In this document: in pieces, positions 1 to 13,208 of the stretch
How positions within the stretch are numbered: position 1 is the stretch's first letter
How the letters are laid out: every line of letters starts with the position of its first letter
Origin: Trematomus loennbergii
Lineage: Eukaryota; Chordata; Actinopteri; Perciformes; Nototheniidae
Direction of reading: 5' to 3'
Assembly (NCBI GenBank): GCA_012861695.1
Contig: JAAOOA010000012.1
Span: 2,961,770-3,025,769 of the forward strand
Length of the DNA: 64,000 nt
Made by a program: the position numbers and the translations under genes
Notes under the pieces: generated by a model
Databases searched by the model: none
Told to the model about the DNA's origin: nothing
The model's input: the letters and a program-made list of their open reading frames with translations, nothing else

Positions 1-1011
1 AGAAGCCGGAGCTCTATCAACGACCCGCTAGCTAAATAAGTGAGGACCCAACAACACAGGAGGATTTAAAGCTCCATTACTGAACTTAGCAGGGGAGATG
101 AGAGTCAGTGAAATGCAGCTTTGGACAGGAGAATAGCGACGGATCTCATTTATACCGCAGCTAGTCCCCTTCATCACTTTGTTGAGAGTGATAGCGACCA
201 CTGCTTTGAGAGGGCGGGGGCGCTGGTATAGGCGTTAGGGGAAGTTATTGCTTTTTGTGCTACAAAAGCCATTTCATCTTTGTTATTTCCTTTTTGCCTG
301 CTTGGGTAGTTTAATTTCTTTCTCTTCATGCTTCTCGGAGGTCAAATGAAGCTCGTCATTCTACACAGAGCTCCGGGTCCTCGGACAGCATGGTGTGATA
401 CCTCTGTCTCTTTTGTGTGGAACAGATCATGTGTTTTTCTAATGTGCAATTTCAGGCACATTGGGAGGTCCGTATGAGAAGATGACGATATCTGAGCAAA
501 GGAATAAACATCATTCCCCCGCTCACTAACTGCTGCTGGGGAGCATTTATTTATCACTCTTGAATGGAGTTGAAAGAATCCGAACAGAGGCAACGCTGGG
601 GCTATGAAGAAACATCCATATGGGTCGAAAATGTTTCAATCTAACTGGAAATTGCTCTTGTTTTGAAGCTTGGTGCCCTCTTTAACTTACGGCAACAAAC
701 TATAAAAGTAGAGAGGAAATTATTAGAAAGAAGTAGATTTCATGCAAATCTTTCAAATAATTCAAAACTACATATTGCACATAAATGGTAGGTGTGGGTC
801 CATTGCTAGTTACAGCAAACGTCAGTGCAGCCAGTCAAAATGCTGTTTGGCGGGAAAGCACAGTTGGCACGAACACTCAAGGAAATACACGTCGGAAATC
901 GTTTATATATACATCTTAGGTTATTTGATTTACAAAATGACTTTCACTTTAGTTCAGTATCAACTTATCCTGGTTTAATTGTAGTGTTCATTGTAACTTA
1001 TGTGATGTTAG
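1..1011. other. Non-coding intronic sequence, nothing specific
   Basis: Complex, mildly AT-rich DNA with many in-frame stops on both strands. The longest open frames (about 80 codons) have no recognisable motif. No repeat family recognised. Confidence 0.5.
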
Positions 1012-1500
1012 TTAAAGGGGACCTATCATGCAAAATACACTTTTGTACGTCTTTTATACATGAATATGTGTCCCCGGTGTTCCAGGGAACTCACCAAGTG
1101 TCAGAAAACACAACCCTCTCTATTTTCCTCCATACCCAAATCTCTAAAAAAGGGACTGCAACGGATCTGATAAAAACTGATCCAGATTTGAACACTGTCC
1201 TGACGTCAGGACAGTGGCGCTACGGCTATTGGGCCAACTCCACCAATCAGGAGGAGACAGCCACGGCCATTGCCGTTCGAAAGCGCTGGAGACGCTGTAG
1301 TACATATGCCAGGCCAGTAGATGGTGCTGTTCTCACAGAATCAGCCCTTGCAAAAACAGGGGTAAAAAAGTACAAATTGAGCGAAATGAGGCATGGCTAA
1401 AATGCATGTTCTGTTTGGTATTTTGAAGAAAAAAAAGTATAAATATGCCTTATATAGGTATGGTCCTACACTATATTATTATAATATAGCATGATATAGT
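1012..1500 (+). mobile_element. TTAA-flanked non-autonomous DNA element with CRE-like palindrome
   Basis: The left end is TTAA followed by AGGGGACCTATCATGC, which matches the ends of the other TTAA elements here. The right part (GGTATGGTCCTACA, then an AT-rich tail) matches 40,600-40,753, where the end is intact; here the right TTAA has decayed. A perfect 24-bp palindrome with TGACGTCA at its centre lies at 1,193-1,216, and CCACCAATCAGG follows about 20 bp later. The open frame at 825-1,400 overlaps it but shows no transposase motif. Confidence 0.7.
1193..1216. promoter_or_regulatory. 24-bp perfect palindrome centred on a CRE (TGACGTCA)
   Basis: Each half reads CACTGTCCTGAC inward and the centre is the consensus CREB/ATF octamer. 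It lies 181 bp from the TTAA end of its element, the same offset as the palindromes at 19,627 and 25,914. Regulatory activity is inferred only from sequence. Confidence 0.6.
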
Positions 1501-2883
1501 AAAAAGGCAACATCAAAGCATACCACCTACCACCATAAAGCAGCCTATTCAGAACCATATATGGTGATCGACATGTAAAAAACCTCTAATTGTGAATAAA
1601 CAAAGGACTTTCACAGATGAAGCCGATGTTCGCGTCTTTTGGGAAATCAAAAGTCAAGGTTGATTCATTTTAACTTACGTAAGCACGTGAATTATGGTTA
1701 TTAAGCCACATGCTGTAAATAACTTATTTACATATGTATTGTTCATGGTCTGGGGTAACATTTTTAATTTGAACCCAGACCATGACTTATTTCCCAAACT
1801 GGTTTTGTGGTAAACAGGATCAGGCTGCAGTTGTACATTTGAATCAATGCATGAATATGAAACCGCATTCGTGCTCAGCAAAACAGACGCTGGGTTAATA
1901 AAGGTTATAAAGAAATCATTTAAAAGATGTTTGGAGGAATGTGAGAGGATGCTCCGGAGCAGCGCACATCTGTTTAGATTTTCAGACGACGGCCGTCCTG
2001 CTGCGACAGAGAAGCACTTCCCCCTGTGATCAATGAGCAGACAGATGTGCAGATTGCTAGACGAGACAGGGAGACAGACTGGGAGGAGGTAAGACACACC
2101 CCACACACACAAACACACAAACATAAATACAAAGTCTTCTCCTGGTAATTCCTTCAATATTTTGTTTACTGATGGAGAGTCTGTGAGAAATACAAATCCT
2201 TCTCAAAGATGTTTGTTCCTCCTTTCCTCTGATTCTTTGAAAGCCTCTTTCATCAAACCCTGTGATTCAGCTACCTGTAGTATCTCTTACACCACAAAGA
2301 GGAGAGCCACTTTGTAATGGTAAAGAGAAAGACTAGAGGGCTCTTCATAAATGCAATTCAGTGGCTCTGAGTAGCCCGGGTCATGGCAGGAACCATTGCG
2401 AGCCCATTTCCTGCACATACTGCTCGCCCTCTTTCATCAGTGAGAGCCTGAGCGGGATCAGGTATCCTCTAATGGAGGGGAGAGGGGCCAGTGACGTCCG
2501 GGATACTACTGTAGGAGGTCAAGGGCACACATTACCAGAGCGGGAGCACGCAGGAACATATTGGGTCATGCTTAAAATTAGCAGTAGCATTTATTTTGTC
2601 AGTGTCACAAATGGAGACAGAAGGCTGGCTGCTGGAAATCGCTTTCTCCTCAGAGACTGAGGGCTTTTTACCAGACACATCAGCAGGAGAGGGAAATGTC
2701 TCTTAGCTCAGTCCACTTATTTCATCAGCCAGATAATGTTTACTCCAAGGACATTGGGCCTCTCATCTTCCTTGTGCATTAAAATATGGATATCCACTAA
2801 ATTATCTCCAATAGGCAACAGGCACATTGCATTAGCATTGATACTGTCAAACTGCAGCGTTACATTGTGAGCGGGTTATCATG
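1501..2883. other. Non-coding intronic sequence
   Basis: No gene. A 160-codon minus-strand open frame (1,675-2,157) has no domain and runs through a low-complexity CA-rich stretch at 2,095-2,130, so it is taken as chance. 2,370-2,650 is more GC-rich but carries no motif I know. Confidence 0.5.
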
Positions 2884-2945
2884 ATCAAATCAAACTTTAT
2901 TTATATAGCTTAAGGTAACAAAGCTCTATAAACCCAAACAATTAA
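2884..2945 (-). repeat. LINE/SINE 3' tail relic
   Basis: ATCAAATCAAACTTTATTTA followed by TATAGC and a later AAAGCTCTATAAA is the reverse complement of the tail common to teleost L2-like LINEs and their SINEs (short GCGCTTTATAAA hairpin, then TTTGATTTGAT repeats). Sequence beyond about 2,945 is AT-rich and probably decayed element. Confidence 0.55.
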
Positions 2946-4147
2946 AATAAGAATACAAAAATGAATAATAAAAAAAGAAATAATAATACATTTCATAAAA
3001 ATACAAATAAAAAAGGAGGGTCTTGAGTTGGCACTTAAACGTATTATCATTTTCTGCCGCCCTCTACATATCATGTCATTAATCAAAGCCCTCAATTAAA
3101 GTATGATCAAGTCCAGATAGTCTAAAAGAAATCTAATAAATCTGTGTCAAAGTGGGGTCACTTATTTCTGACACCTAAAAGCTCTAAGAGTCTCCGCTCT
3201 GACATGTAACAGGCTTTCACATAATCTATGAATGGACCTGTCAAATGGGCATATTTGATGTCCAGTCTGGGTGATATATAAGTCAACTCAGCTCATAACA
3301 AGCCCGACCGACTGACTGACCGACGCTGAGTTGGCAGACAGGTGGCTCATCAATCAGCGACCCAAACACCGATTATCCCCAGAAGAGGAAAAACATCAAT
3401 AAATTAGCCAGCCAATGAGACTAATCCATTTGGCTGATGGCGTGTCACCTCTAGCCGCCACGGAGATGGATGGAGAAGCTGCAGCCAGCTGGTCCCGGTG
3501 ACAAAACAGAACCTGTTCGGGACGCAGAGCGAGGACTGGCAGGACACAGACACATGCCAGCACTCTGTCAGGTACAAACCATGTATCTTCAAAGTGCCAA
3601 AGTTTTGATGCAACACAAGCGATTGTTCTTAAACCAGTCAATTGTGAATGCACTTCCTTTTTTGACTTCATTAGCCTTGTGAAGATTTTTGATTTATAGA
3701 AAATACAAGCACTGTAAATAATTTGTTATTTATAATTTTGCAATGACTTTTTTGATATTGATATACTTGCTATGACGGTGGTCATTTGACCATCCTGGTT
3801 TTTGTCCAATGTATTATAGGCTGGGCACAATATGGTGCAGTACACTCAAAAGAACAAATCAATCTTAATCCATCATATAAAAATGGTTGGGGGAAAACTA
3901 CATAATTAGGTAAATAAATGATAAATAAATGTAATTGAAATCAGTTACAATTACTGAGAAATAATATGTTGTTAAAAATAATGTATTAATTAATTTAGGT
4001 AAAAGCGTACACGTAGAATTTAACATGTATTCTGTTGGCCTGGTTCTCCTAATTCATAATAACCTTATTTCATAATTTTTTTAACACCAGACAGTTTTGA
4101 GTTTTAACTTGGCTTGTTTAACTTTTCATACTTTTGAGCTTCATTCT
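2946..4147. other. Non-coding intronic sequence
   Basis: 2,946-3,030 is A-rich, probably continuing the decayed LINE tail. The remainder is unique-looking DNA; 3,300-3,600 contains short overlapping open frames on both strands with no motif. Confidence 0.45.
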
Positions 4148-4607
4148 ACGGTGGCCGACAGGTGCAAATGCATTACAACAAACCCAAAACACTTCCATTT
4201 AAAAAAAAAAACGCGGTCCAATTTAAAAAACGATGCAAATATAAAAATATAAATGTGCCAAAACTCATGCAAATTAAAAACACATGTGCAGGATTTACAA
4301 AACGTTCACCAACGTGACGAAACAAGCGCAGCGTTTACTAAAAGTGATGCACAAACAATATGCAGCAAATAAAAAACAGCAATAAGCTCAAAACACAATG
4401 GAAACGGGGACACTGGAAGGTGATGCAAACAGCTGGGACCCGGCCGCAATTTTTAGCGTTCCAGTTTCTTGCTCGTTTTCTATTTGCAACGTTTTGTTAT
4501 TGCAGCGCTTTTAGTAAACCCTGCATTTGTGCTTTTATATTTGCATCGTTTTTGAAAGTGCCTGTTTTGGGCCGTTGTAGTGCGTTTGCACCAGTCGGCG
4601 ACCGTAC
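4148..4607. mobile_element. Foldback MITE with about 110-bp imperfect inverted ends
   Basis: The left end (GGTGGCCGACAGGTGCAAAT from 4,150) pairs with the reverse complement of the right end (GGTCGCCGACTGGTGCAAAC, ending 4,604). Similarity continues inward through ACTACAAC, CCAAAACA, AAAACGATGCAAATATAAAA and TTTACTAAAAG words. No transposase frame is present. Target duplication is unclear (GTAC/TAC-like). I do not know the family name. Confidence 0.75.
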
Positions 4608-5779
4608 ATTGTCAAGTTTACAACATTTGTTTTTAAAAGAAACAAATGAGCTACATCTAAATTATTTAAATCGTAATGTTAAAATACTTATTAAATGTTA
4701 AGCAGGGTATAACTAGTAATTTTTAAGCCATTACATTAAAAAAACACTCCTAGTTGTAGGTTTTTTACATGAGTGCACAGAGAGTAGCACAGGCTGACAC
4801 ACCTCCCAGCATGCTTTGCATTCAGTTGTGATTTTATGAGCCACAACAAAGGCATCATCTGTTCATCGACTGTAAACAATATGTTGTTTTTCCAGACACA
4901 CTTCACTCCCAAAGAGCGAACTGTCCCAGGTAACCCGAGACGTAGCAGCTCCACCTGACCAGCTACCCTTGCAGGACCAGTGTGTGTTTGAATCTGGGTA
5001 TCATGCGTTTACGGGAGGCAGCATAGGCGAGGCAGGGCAGGGGGGTGAGGAGGGCTAGGGAGGGGTGGGCTGGTTCCAGGAACAAAGCAGGCAGGATGCT
5101 GGTAAGGCCCTGATAGCATCACCAGCAGACCATGAGGGCCAATGGACAGCGGGGCAGAAATGAGACTTGTATTAGGTTACTCCATCTGTTAGAGAGCGGC
5201 CCGCCTCACACACAACACACGCATGCACACAGACGGACACAATGCAATCACACAGTGCACAGCAGCAGCCAGGTGGTGACAGTGTGGTGAACATTTGGCA
5301 AACCATAGCGGGAGAGCAAGTTGTGAGTCAGGTGAAGGACTATACAGCTAGACACACACACACACATTCTTTTACATTTAATTATCTGACTCCCAAGTGC
5401 TTCAGGAAAAGTTTCTCCACAGCTGGATGAAATAACAAACATTGAAAATCCATCAACTTGTCCTATTACCTTTGGTTTGCTTCCCATAATAAATTACTAT
5501 AGACAGGGGGATTTTTTTAAATGAAGGGTAACATGTTAAACATCAATTCTGGGAACATGACAACACTGCTTGAAACATTAAGGTGACCAGACAATCACCA
5601 ATCAAAAGTTGTAAACAGTTTGACCAGTTTATCAAAACGACTTTATTTGGAGGTAAAAGGGAAAGTGAGTGCTTTGTTTCTTAGCCTGTTAGCCTTCTTT
5701 TTAGCAAATAACTATTTTCAATCAATCACAAAAGTTAACTAGTTAAGAAAAAAAGGGCTTCCACTCACAATTATGTTCA
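4608..5779. other. Non-coding intronic sequence
   Basis: Unique-looking DNA with a GC-rich patch at 5,020-5,110 containing GGGGTGAGGAGGG-like runs and a short CA run at 5,350-5,365. No coding evidence. Confidence 0.45.
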
Positions 5780-6040
5780 TGTCTGAGGGTGATCATTTAA
5801 GAGATAAACCGAATAATCGTTTAGTCTATAAAATGTCAGAAAATATTGAAAAATATAATATTTCTGTCCGTCCAAAGCCCAAAGAAATACACTTTAAATA
5901 TGAAAAGAAGTAGAAGTTAATATTTTACAGCATTTTCTGTGCTTTCTTAAAATTAAGATGACTAGTTAGGTGACGATAAATGGCGATTTCTGTAAATTGA
6001 CTAATGGATTAGTCTAGTCAACTTTTCAGCTGTACAAAAA
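5780..6040. repeat. Degenerate teleost dispersed repeat (hAT-like)
   Basis: GATAAACCGAATAATCGTTT, then AAATGTCAGAAAATATTGAA and CCAAAGCCCAAAGAAATA, and finally AAATTGACTAATGGATTAGT follow the order of a familiar fish repeat whose consensus contains AAAATGTCAGAAAAT and ends in ACTAATCGTTTCAGC. Ends are too decayed to find a target duplication. Confidence 0.6.
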
Positions 6041-7242
6041 ATGGTTTATTCCTTTGAATTAGTATATTTGTTTTAATCACAGAAGTTGATCATAATAATG
6101 ATGAATAAATAAATAAATATAACAAATACAATTATAATAACACAAAACACTTAGCGAATATAATTGTAGTGGAAATAGTATCAACTGGAAAAATGGGATT
6201 GTCTTTGTGCCACTCTAATTATGTAAATGGTGAAATTTCAGTTTTAGAAAAGGGAAATCTATATAATTGTATTATATCATATTTTAAGTTATTGTAAAAA
6301 TAAACCCAATAACAATAAGCCAGATCCTAAAAGACTCCTGTCATATTGTTTCTTAATAAAAGACAGGAAGCTCTGGACATGCACACGGACCAATACTGCT
6401 GTCCCCTCCTGATACAGAATATGCCCGGCTGCTTCCTCTGCCTCCATATTTCTGCCTTCCACCATTGACTCCATTGATTTCTGGCCCTGTGGTCCTTGCC
6501 GAGGTCAAAGTTGAGCCGTGCTCTATCTCAGTCCGGCAAACGGGCGCTGCCAGAGGAGTTAGTGTACAGCAGAGTAGAGGACACGGTGAGGGTGGAAGGA
6601 CACAAGGGCAAAAGTGAACTGGAAAAACACAGCAGAGGGCTGGAGGGTGGAGGGGGAGGAAGAGGAGGGGGGATAGCGAACAGTGCCAGTACGTGTGAAG
6701 AGAAACATTCAGCGAGGCAGGCTTTGAAGCTGCATTCAAAGGCAGCCGGAGTCAAGCGGTGCCAGAGCTGCGAGACACATCGCACACACCTCTCGCCAAA
6801 ACTCAGCCACGGGGTGAGAGAGACCTGACACCCCAATCAAACGCTCGCCTCGCAGACAAAATAAATACATCTGCGGACTCAGAGGAATCTCTACCACTCA
6901 GAAAGTGAAAGGCTATTCCAATAATGGATTCACTTCCAGCTCGCAGACAAAGACAGAGAGGCAGGACACACACAAAATCATGTTTCAATCACTTTAGAGG
7001 ACATTGCAATGGCTTACATTCATTTCCTGTAGAGTTAATCTCACCCTAACCATGTCAAAAATCGTAATCTAATCGTATATCGCTGAAATCCTATCTTCAT
7101 AACGACATATTTCATGATATAGCATGTTTTGTGTTAATCCCATAAATATAAAGTCTGTATAAAATAACTTTGTAAAACTTTCTATTCTCCTGTGTGAATG
7201 AACAGCTTGACAATTGAAGTTTCTCAAGCTTTTATAAGACAC
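6041..7242. other. Non-coding intronic sequence with purine-rich patch
   Basis: 6,500-6,840 has overlapping open frames on both strands (up to 128 codons). They coincide with a G- and A-rich patch at 6,590-6,680 and show no domain or consistent splice signals, so I read them as compositional. Confidence 0.45.
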
Positions 7243-7629
7243 TTAAAGTGGGGTAGTAATTTTGGAGAAACCAGCTCGAGTGCGCTATAATTTGAAAGTA
7301 CACAACCGGAAGAAATCTCCCACTTCCTTACAGAGCCCCTCCTCCAACACACACAACCCACACATGACCAATGAGGGCACGAGATAAGTTTGTGCACAGA
7401 TGGAAGGCTGACAGGCAGGTAGGCCATCCAGTTATTTTAGTCGGGCCGGCTAAAATGATTGGTCGTGCTTTTTACAGTACTACGGCTTCCACAGATGACA
7501 TTTTTTAATGTATTTATTGTCAAAGCACTTAAGATATTCATTGCTATCGGGATGTTAAGAGCATTCCATGGAATATAACAAAAAGTGTATCTCGAGCCGG
7601 TTTCTCAAACTTACCTACCCCACCTTTAA
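7243..7629. mobile_element. TTAA-flanked MITE, copy 1 (CTTAAAGGTGGGGTAGGTAA family)
   Basis: Starts TTAAAGTGGGGTAGTAAT and ends TACCTACCCCACCTTTAA, an inverted pair extending inward through GAGAAACC and CTCGAG. The TTAA at both ends is the expected target duplication of a piggyBac-like element. A second copy lies at 16,139-16,523. 387 bp, no coding capacity. Confidence 0.85.
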
Positions 7630-10600
7630 GTGCAATGTGAAAAGTTTCAAGTGAAATATTAAATAATAATATAATAATATTAAAAGTAAAGACAAAGTGC
7701 TTCGACAAACATTTATTTTAATGCTCAAAGCCTGAGTTAAGCTATAGTCATCCTTTCTTTTCTAGCTGTCCATATAAAACAAATTATAAAATAAAGTGTT
7801 TGAGCTCATAGTAAGTCGGAGTCTGGCAAATTTAGCAAAAGACCATTTTATGGAAAGTATCAAAACCAAACCAAATCCAGCTTCACAGACATTTTTTTTA
7901 TTATTTTGACAATTTTACAATTACCCTAATCCTGAGAACAATTCCTAACCCAAAAATACAATAATTCACATGGGGACCTTTTTGGCCCCGAGATGGAAGA
8001 CGAGTCCCCGCAATGTAAGTGTGTAGACAGACGTATGTCCCCACAACACGAGTAAAACATGTTCTCTCACACACACAGCTCTTGTTGCACTCCAGGGTTT
8101 TGATGTGTGGACCGGGGTAAAAAGGCAGCAGCCTCAGAGTGGAGACAGTTTGAGGGAAGATGAGAGAGGTCATGACAGATGCAGCTTGAGTACTCCACTC
8201 CAAATCAAGCATCCAAGCTCTATTAATCCAATATGCATCGCTGAGTAGATCCTGTGGTTGAAGATGAATACTCCCACTCACTCGCTCTCAGTCCATCTTT
8301 CATGTTTGCAACGCATCAGGCCCATGCATCAGTTTAATTCTGCAGCGGCTCGCTTTCAAACGCTAACAAAATGCTATAGAAGAAATATTTGCATAGTCAT
8401 TTCACAAAGCGTGTAAAAAGTAAGGGAAGATGAGATTCTTTCCTTTTTGAAGTCGGGGCTTCAAGGACATAAAAGAGCAATAAACTGAACTGGAGTGAAC
8501 TTACAAAGAAAAGCAGCGAGGGGGTACACAGTGTTTTTGAAGTTCTTGAAACAGATGGGTGCACAGTGTGAGATAGAGAGAGAAAGCAGGAGTGTGAGAG
8601 ATGGAGAGGAAGAGATGGAGGGAAACAGTGAGGGAGCAGGAGGAGTGATGACTGGGCTGCTAGTTTCATCGTGATGTGGAGTTCCTGCAAGAAAGATCCT
8701 CTCTGAGGATTTCAACAAAAAGAAAAGATATGAAAACTACCATGTCAGATTGGTATCCCTTGTGTCTGACTTACAGCTAAAGGCTCCGGTGCTCTGCAGT
8801 GTTGATGTCAAAGTGACCTCAGAATATCAGAGGTTAATAATAACACACACTGCACTCATTAAGTTACACTCTTCCCCCTTGGTGCTTGTGAGTGTGTAGT
8901 GCACAGCGGAGAACAAATCCTACCTTCCGTCTTAATTAATACAAGCTGAGTTTAATAAAAGATTAGAAAGACCAGTGCCTCGCTGTTTTAATAATTAATT
9001 TGGAGTTATTTCATCTCTTTCTTTAATGATACACAGTATGTGAGATGCTTTACTGCTACTGCAAGATTACTTAAAAGGTGATTTATTGTCAAAAATTCAA
9101 ACGGATTGTGTTATTGTGTTTATAATTGACTGCCTGAACCCCTGAGGGTTGAAGGACATCAATGACAGTTTCATTACAGACTGCAGAGTGCCGTGTGAGA
9201 GCTACGCTGTTGACTTTCTCTTGTTAAGATGTGGGTCCAAATGCGTAAACACGGAAAAAGCTTGTGTGAGGGTCAAGAGTTTAGTAAGTTAGGGGGGAAA
9301 AAGGTTAAAAATTAAAAGATCTTTTCATTTTCAGCCGGATGTATCAACTTCAGTTTTAACTTTGTGAAAGGGAGAATGGCCTTGGGGAGAAATAAAATGC
9401 CAACAGACTTTGATGTGGAACATGAAAATGTGGCGTTTCTTTTTACCGGCAGCAGTTATAAAGAAGAGCTGGAATAAGAAAAGCTGTGGCTGAGCTTTTG
9501 GCGGCTGGCAGAATGATTAACAAAATACAAGATGGGAAGAACATGTTGAGTCTCTCAGCAACAGGCTAACGGGTTATCGGTATAGCTGTCACCGAGGAGG
9601 GGGGTATCAGGACAGGGGTCAGACAGGCGAGGAGGGAAAAAATATATGCGGGAAATGACTGAAATAGCTAGAGGCTACTAAAAGAAGGAGGAATCGATTT
9701 ATGCTGATTCAACAACAAGGTTTGACAGATCGAGAGAGGAACATTCAGTTCAACTGGGAAAGTGATCAGAGTGAAGACACAGAGCAGAGAGCTTTGGAGC
9801 TTGTGAATGAAAAGGAGGCAGCTGTCTCAAAAGACAAAACATGCTGGGAAACGGCAACAAGTCAAAACGAGCGAGTGCAAAGCAAGGAGACAGCTCGCGA
9901 AGCCAGACCATCAGAAGATGACAGAGAATGCATCAGTGTACTTCTGTTTCAAGTGTGGAAGAATCCCTGATCGCACTGACGACCACAGAGGATGCCAGCA
10001 AGAAAACAAACTAGCTAAGACAGCGTTTGCAAGGCTCATTTAAAAATCATAAAGTGAACATTCAATCTGGATAGAGTTAACAATATTCATCAACTTTTGC
10101 AGTATACCTGCATATAAGCTCTCGTGTTGTAGCTGACAGCAGATCTGCTACTTCCTTCCTTCACGATCACATACAGTCTTATATTCTTCTCGTAGCTGCT
10201 AAACCTTTATGTCGAGACTTTTCCTACATTTAGAAACCTTTATGTGTCACTGAGGTTTAGTGTGTCATGTAGAAACTCAAAGGAAGCTACTGTTCTGACA
10301 GACAAAAGACACATTGAGAGAACATAGCAGGGTAGAAGGTATTCTAAAGCAGCCGAGTGAATGTGATGGACAACTCAATTCAACTTCAGCAAATGTGGTT
10401 TCTCAAATGGTTCTTCTGTTCTGTCGTTAAGTAATAATGAGCAATTTCATCTGGGAATCAAGCCCCAAATTAATTAGGTCCTGTTTGTCTGCGGCAAATG
10501 TATCGTTTATTTTCACAGAAAGTTGAAATAGAGCAAGTTATTTGAAGAGGCAACAAGTGTTCTTCAGCCTTGTTCAAACATCCCACACAGGAAAAACAGA

Positions 10601-12900
10601 AGTCAAGCTTTTTGTTTGCTGCAGAAAACTGTAAAAGCATAGATGGAAACAATCGGCCAACGGATTACAATAACGTTCCCTCATATAATACCGATCTCTT
10701 TTATGTTGGAGAACATTAGAGCATGACCTTACAATCCCTTGTTGTATTTAGTTTCTTGTGAATTTATGTAAATAGTGAGCCGATGTAAAGAATGTCTGAA
10801 AAGATAACGTTTGAATTGATTTTCAGGATTACAATGTTGAGTTTTTTATATTTCTATTCTATATGACTTAAATACCATATCAGCAGCTTTAATGGATATC
10901 AGAAGAAAATGCCAAGTCCCGTGTTTAAATGAACACTTCAAAACCCAGCAGTTTCACATTTTGAATTGCAACACTGATGTGGGAAACAGGTGAGGGATAA
11001 TGTGTTTCAATTGGTCCTGGCCAATCCGAATGACAGTGCAAATACACAAATGATGTTTAACTTTCGTTAACATTGCTAGATCGAGCACCTGGGCTACATA
11101 ATGTGATGCACCTAAGGTAGGAACAACAACGTTTAAAGTCGGTAAAACATGTTGAGACAGGACTACCCAGATGCCTTACGGAAAAGATTCATTGCAGACG
11201 AAAGTAAACGTTGGGTTAATGGATCTGATGAATGTACGACACATCTTTGTAGCGTGCATATTGTATTGTAACATTACGACTTAAAGCTCATGAACACACT
11301 AAAGTTGGTCTTCTGACCTCGGGAATGGCATATATAACATATCAGACCAGCTGGAAGAGAAAGCCCCAGACACTAAAGCTTATACTCTGTTTTCACTCCA
11401 GTTGCTATAGGAGTATTCATTTTCCATATATTTCACGACACCACAGTCAAATATTGATATGGCACCATCCCCAGTAAATGAGTTGAACGACGCCCCTGAA
11501 GTCTCTTCCTACTAACACACCAGATGTCCTGAGATTTGGGGATGATGTCAGTTTATGGAACAAAAGCTCGAAACAATGAATCTCTAGACCAAAGACGAAG
11601 AGGAGGACTTCTGATCTCAAACAGAAAGAAATCCCTTCCTGCTCATAAACCCCTTTTAATCCGAAAGCAATACGTTTGCTTTAGCATGACGGCATGAATA
11701 ACATCGAACCAGTTTATTAACATTGCAGAAGGAAGTGAGCATAAATGTTTTTGAAACCACACAAAAGCATGATTGGCACTAAATTCAATCAGCACAACAG
11801 CAGAGATCCCCATGCTGTATTTTGACATCTGAAAAATGCATTTGGCTTAGTGCCACTGTGCAGCACAAACATCCTTTCCGGCAACAAACATCAAATCGGG
11901 TTAAGCTTTTTTACAGGACATTTAAATGTGTTACTGCTGTAATTTACTGCATCGTTGCATCTCCTGAAAATTGTCATTACGGTGCGTGGCATAATCTGCT
12001 TTTTAAATTCAGCAAGGTGATGGAGGAATTTGTGTGGAAAAACATCAGCGAAAGAAACTCAAACAACTCTACAACTAAAGGCAACCGAGAGGAAAACACA
12101 AGGGGGTGTATTTAATTCATTGAGCACTTTGTCATGGGAAAATATGATTAAAAAAGTTACATTATGTATAGAATTTAAGGAAATATTGCTACTATTACTT
12201 CTACTATTACTACTGATAATGATAATATGTTCTCTTGAACGTAATAGATTTTGGGAAATGTCGTTTTTATGTATTGACTACCCTGATGTGCTCATGGCTA
12301 AATAACTAGCAACCCAAGCTGATTGTCAACATTTCTATCCAATATTTTCTTTTCTGTTTACTGTGTCCTTTACTCCCCTGTGGCTTTCCTAAAAACATTG
12401 ATTCATTTAATTCAATAATTATTCAATAATAATTCCATGTTTGGCACTCCTTAACTTTTGCCTTCAGGAGGGGCTTGATGAATCTTACATCATCACTGCT
12501 GCTCTGCTACTACTAGCTGCTGTGTGCGCTGTTTGACAGGAAGCATTATGTAAATCCACCACTTTCATCCATAACTGTGTGACTTTGCACCACGCAGAAC
12601 TGGATTTCTCCGTGTACATCTGTCTTTGTAAGGGGAGGGTCGTACAAAGAACATTCCCAGAAACTGCTTTAATGATCTTCTCCTTTTGTTACAGCTGGAG
12701 AAACTAACTTCCTGCCTCCGAGAACGCTTCTTCTGTCTCTTCTCCTTCTTCTTCCAGATCCCATACAGTTGAGTTTTTTGCGATGTTTACTTCCCTGAGT
12801 TTATTGGTAAACAACCGCCTAATTAAAGGATGCTGCGAAGTGTGCAGCGCTTCCCAACCTGCGTGACTATAAATAGGTGAGCGTTAAGAAAGGGTATTGT
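7630..12900. other. Long non-coding interval without recognised repeats
   Basis: About 5.3 kb with no confident repeat or exon. 8,570-8,640 is GA-rich (microsatellite-like). 9,560-10,045 is purine-rich with two overlapping open frames in different phases; the second contains FCFKCG, but no correctly spaced zinc knuckle follows. 12,185-12,225 has a degenerate TAC/ATT triplet run. Otherwise ordinary intronic DNA. Confidence 0.45.
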
Positions 12901-13144
12901 ACATGATGGAGGGGGGGGGAACCCTCTCAAAGCCTCTTTGTTGTTTGTGTGAGAGAGGAGATGAAAGACAAACGCCTACGCTGCCTGAATGGCTGAGACA
13001 CACCTAACCCCCCCCCCCCTTCCCGTCTTCACTGCCTCACCCCACAAGCTGAACCCCCTTGTTTGCCCCCCCCCCCGCATCAAAAACACATACGCACTTG
13101 TTAAGTTTTGCACAGTTTATGGCTCACTCACCAGAACACAAATA

Positions 13145-13145
<1 letters not shown>

Positions 13146-13205
<60 letters not shown>
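13146..13205. repeat. (CA)n microsatellite
   Basis: About 30 uninterrupted AC units. Two short poly-C runs lie just upstream (13,009-13,019 and 13,066-13,077). Open frames across it (poly-His/Thr) are artefacts of the repeat. Confidence 0.98.

Positions 13206-13208
<3 letters not shown>

Noticed and set aside
1675..2157. 160-codon minus-strand open frame
   Set aside because: No domain, low-complexity CA region at its start, no splice logic and an opposing open frame of similar quality.
9701..10043. Possible retroelement gag-like zinc knuckle (FCFKCG)
   Set aside because: The spacing after the CxxC does not fit CCHC (C-x2-C-x4-H-x4-C), the two frames overlap out of phase, and the region is purine-rich.
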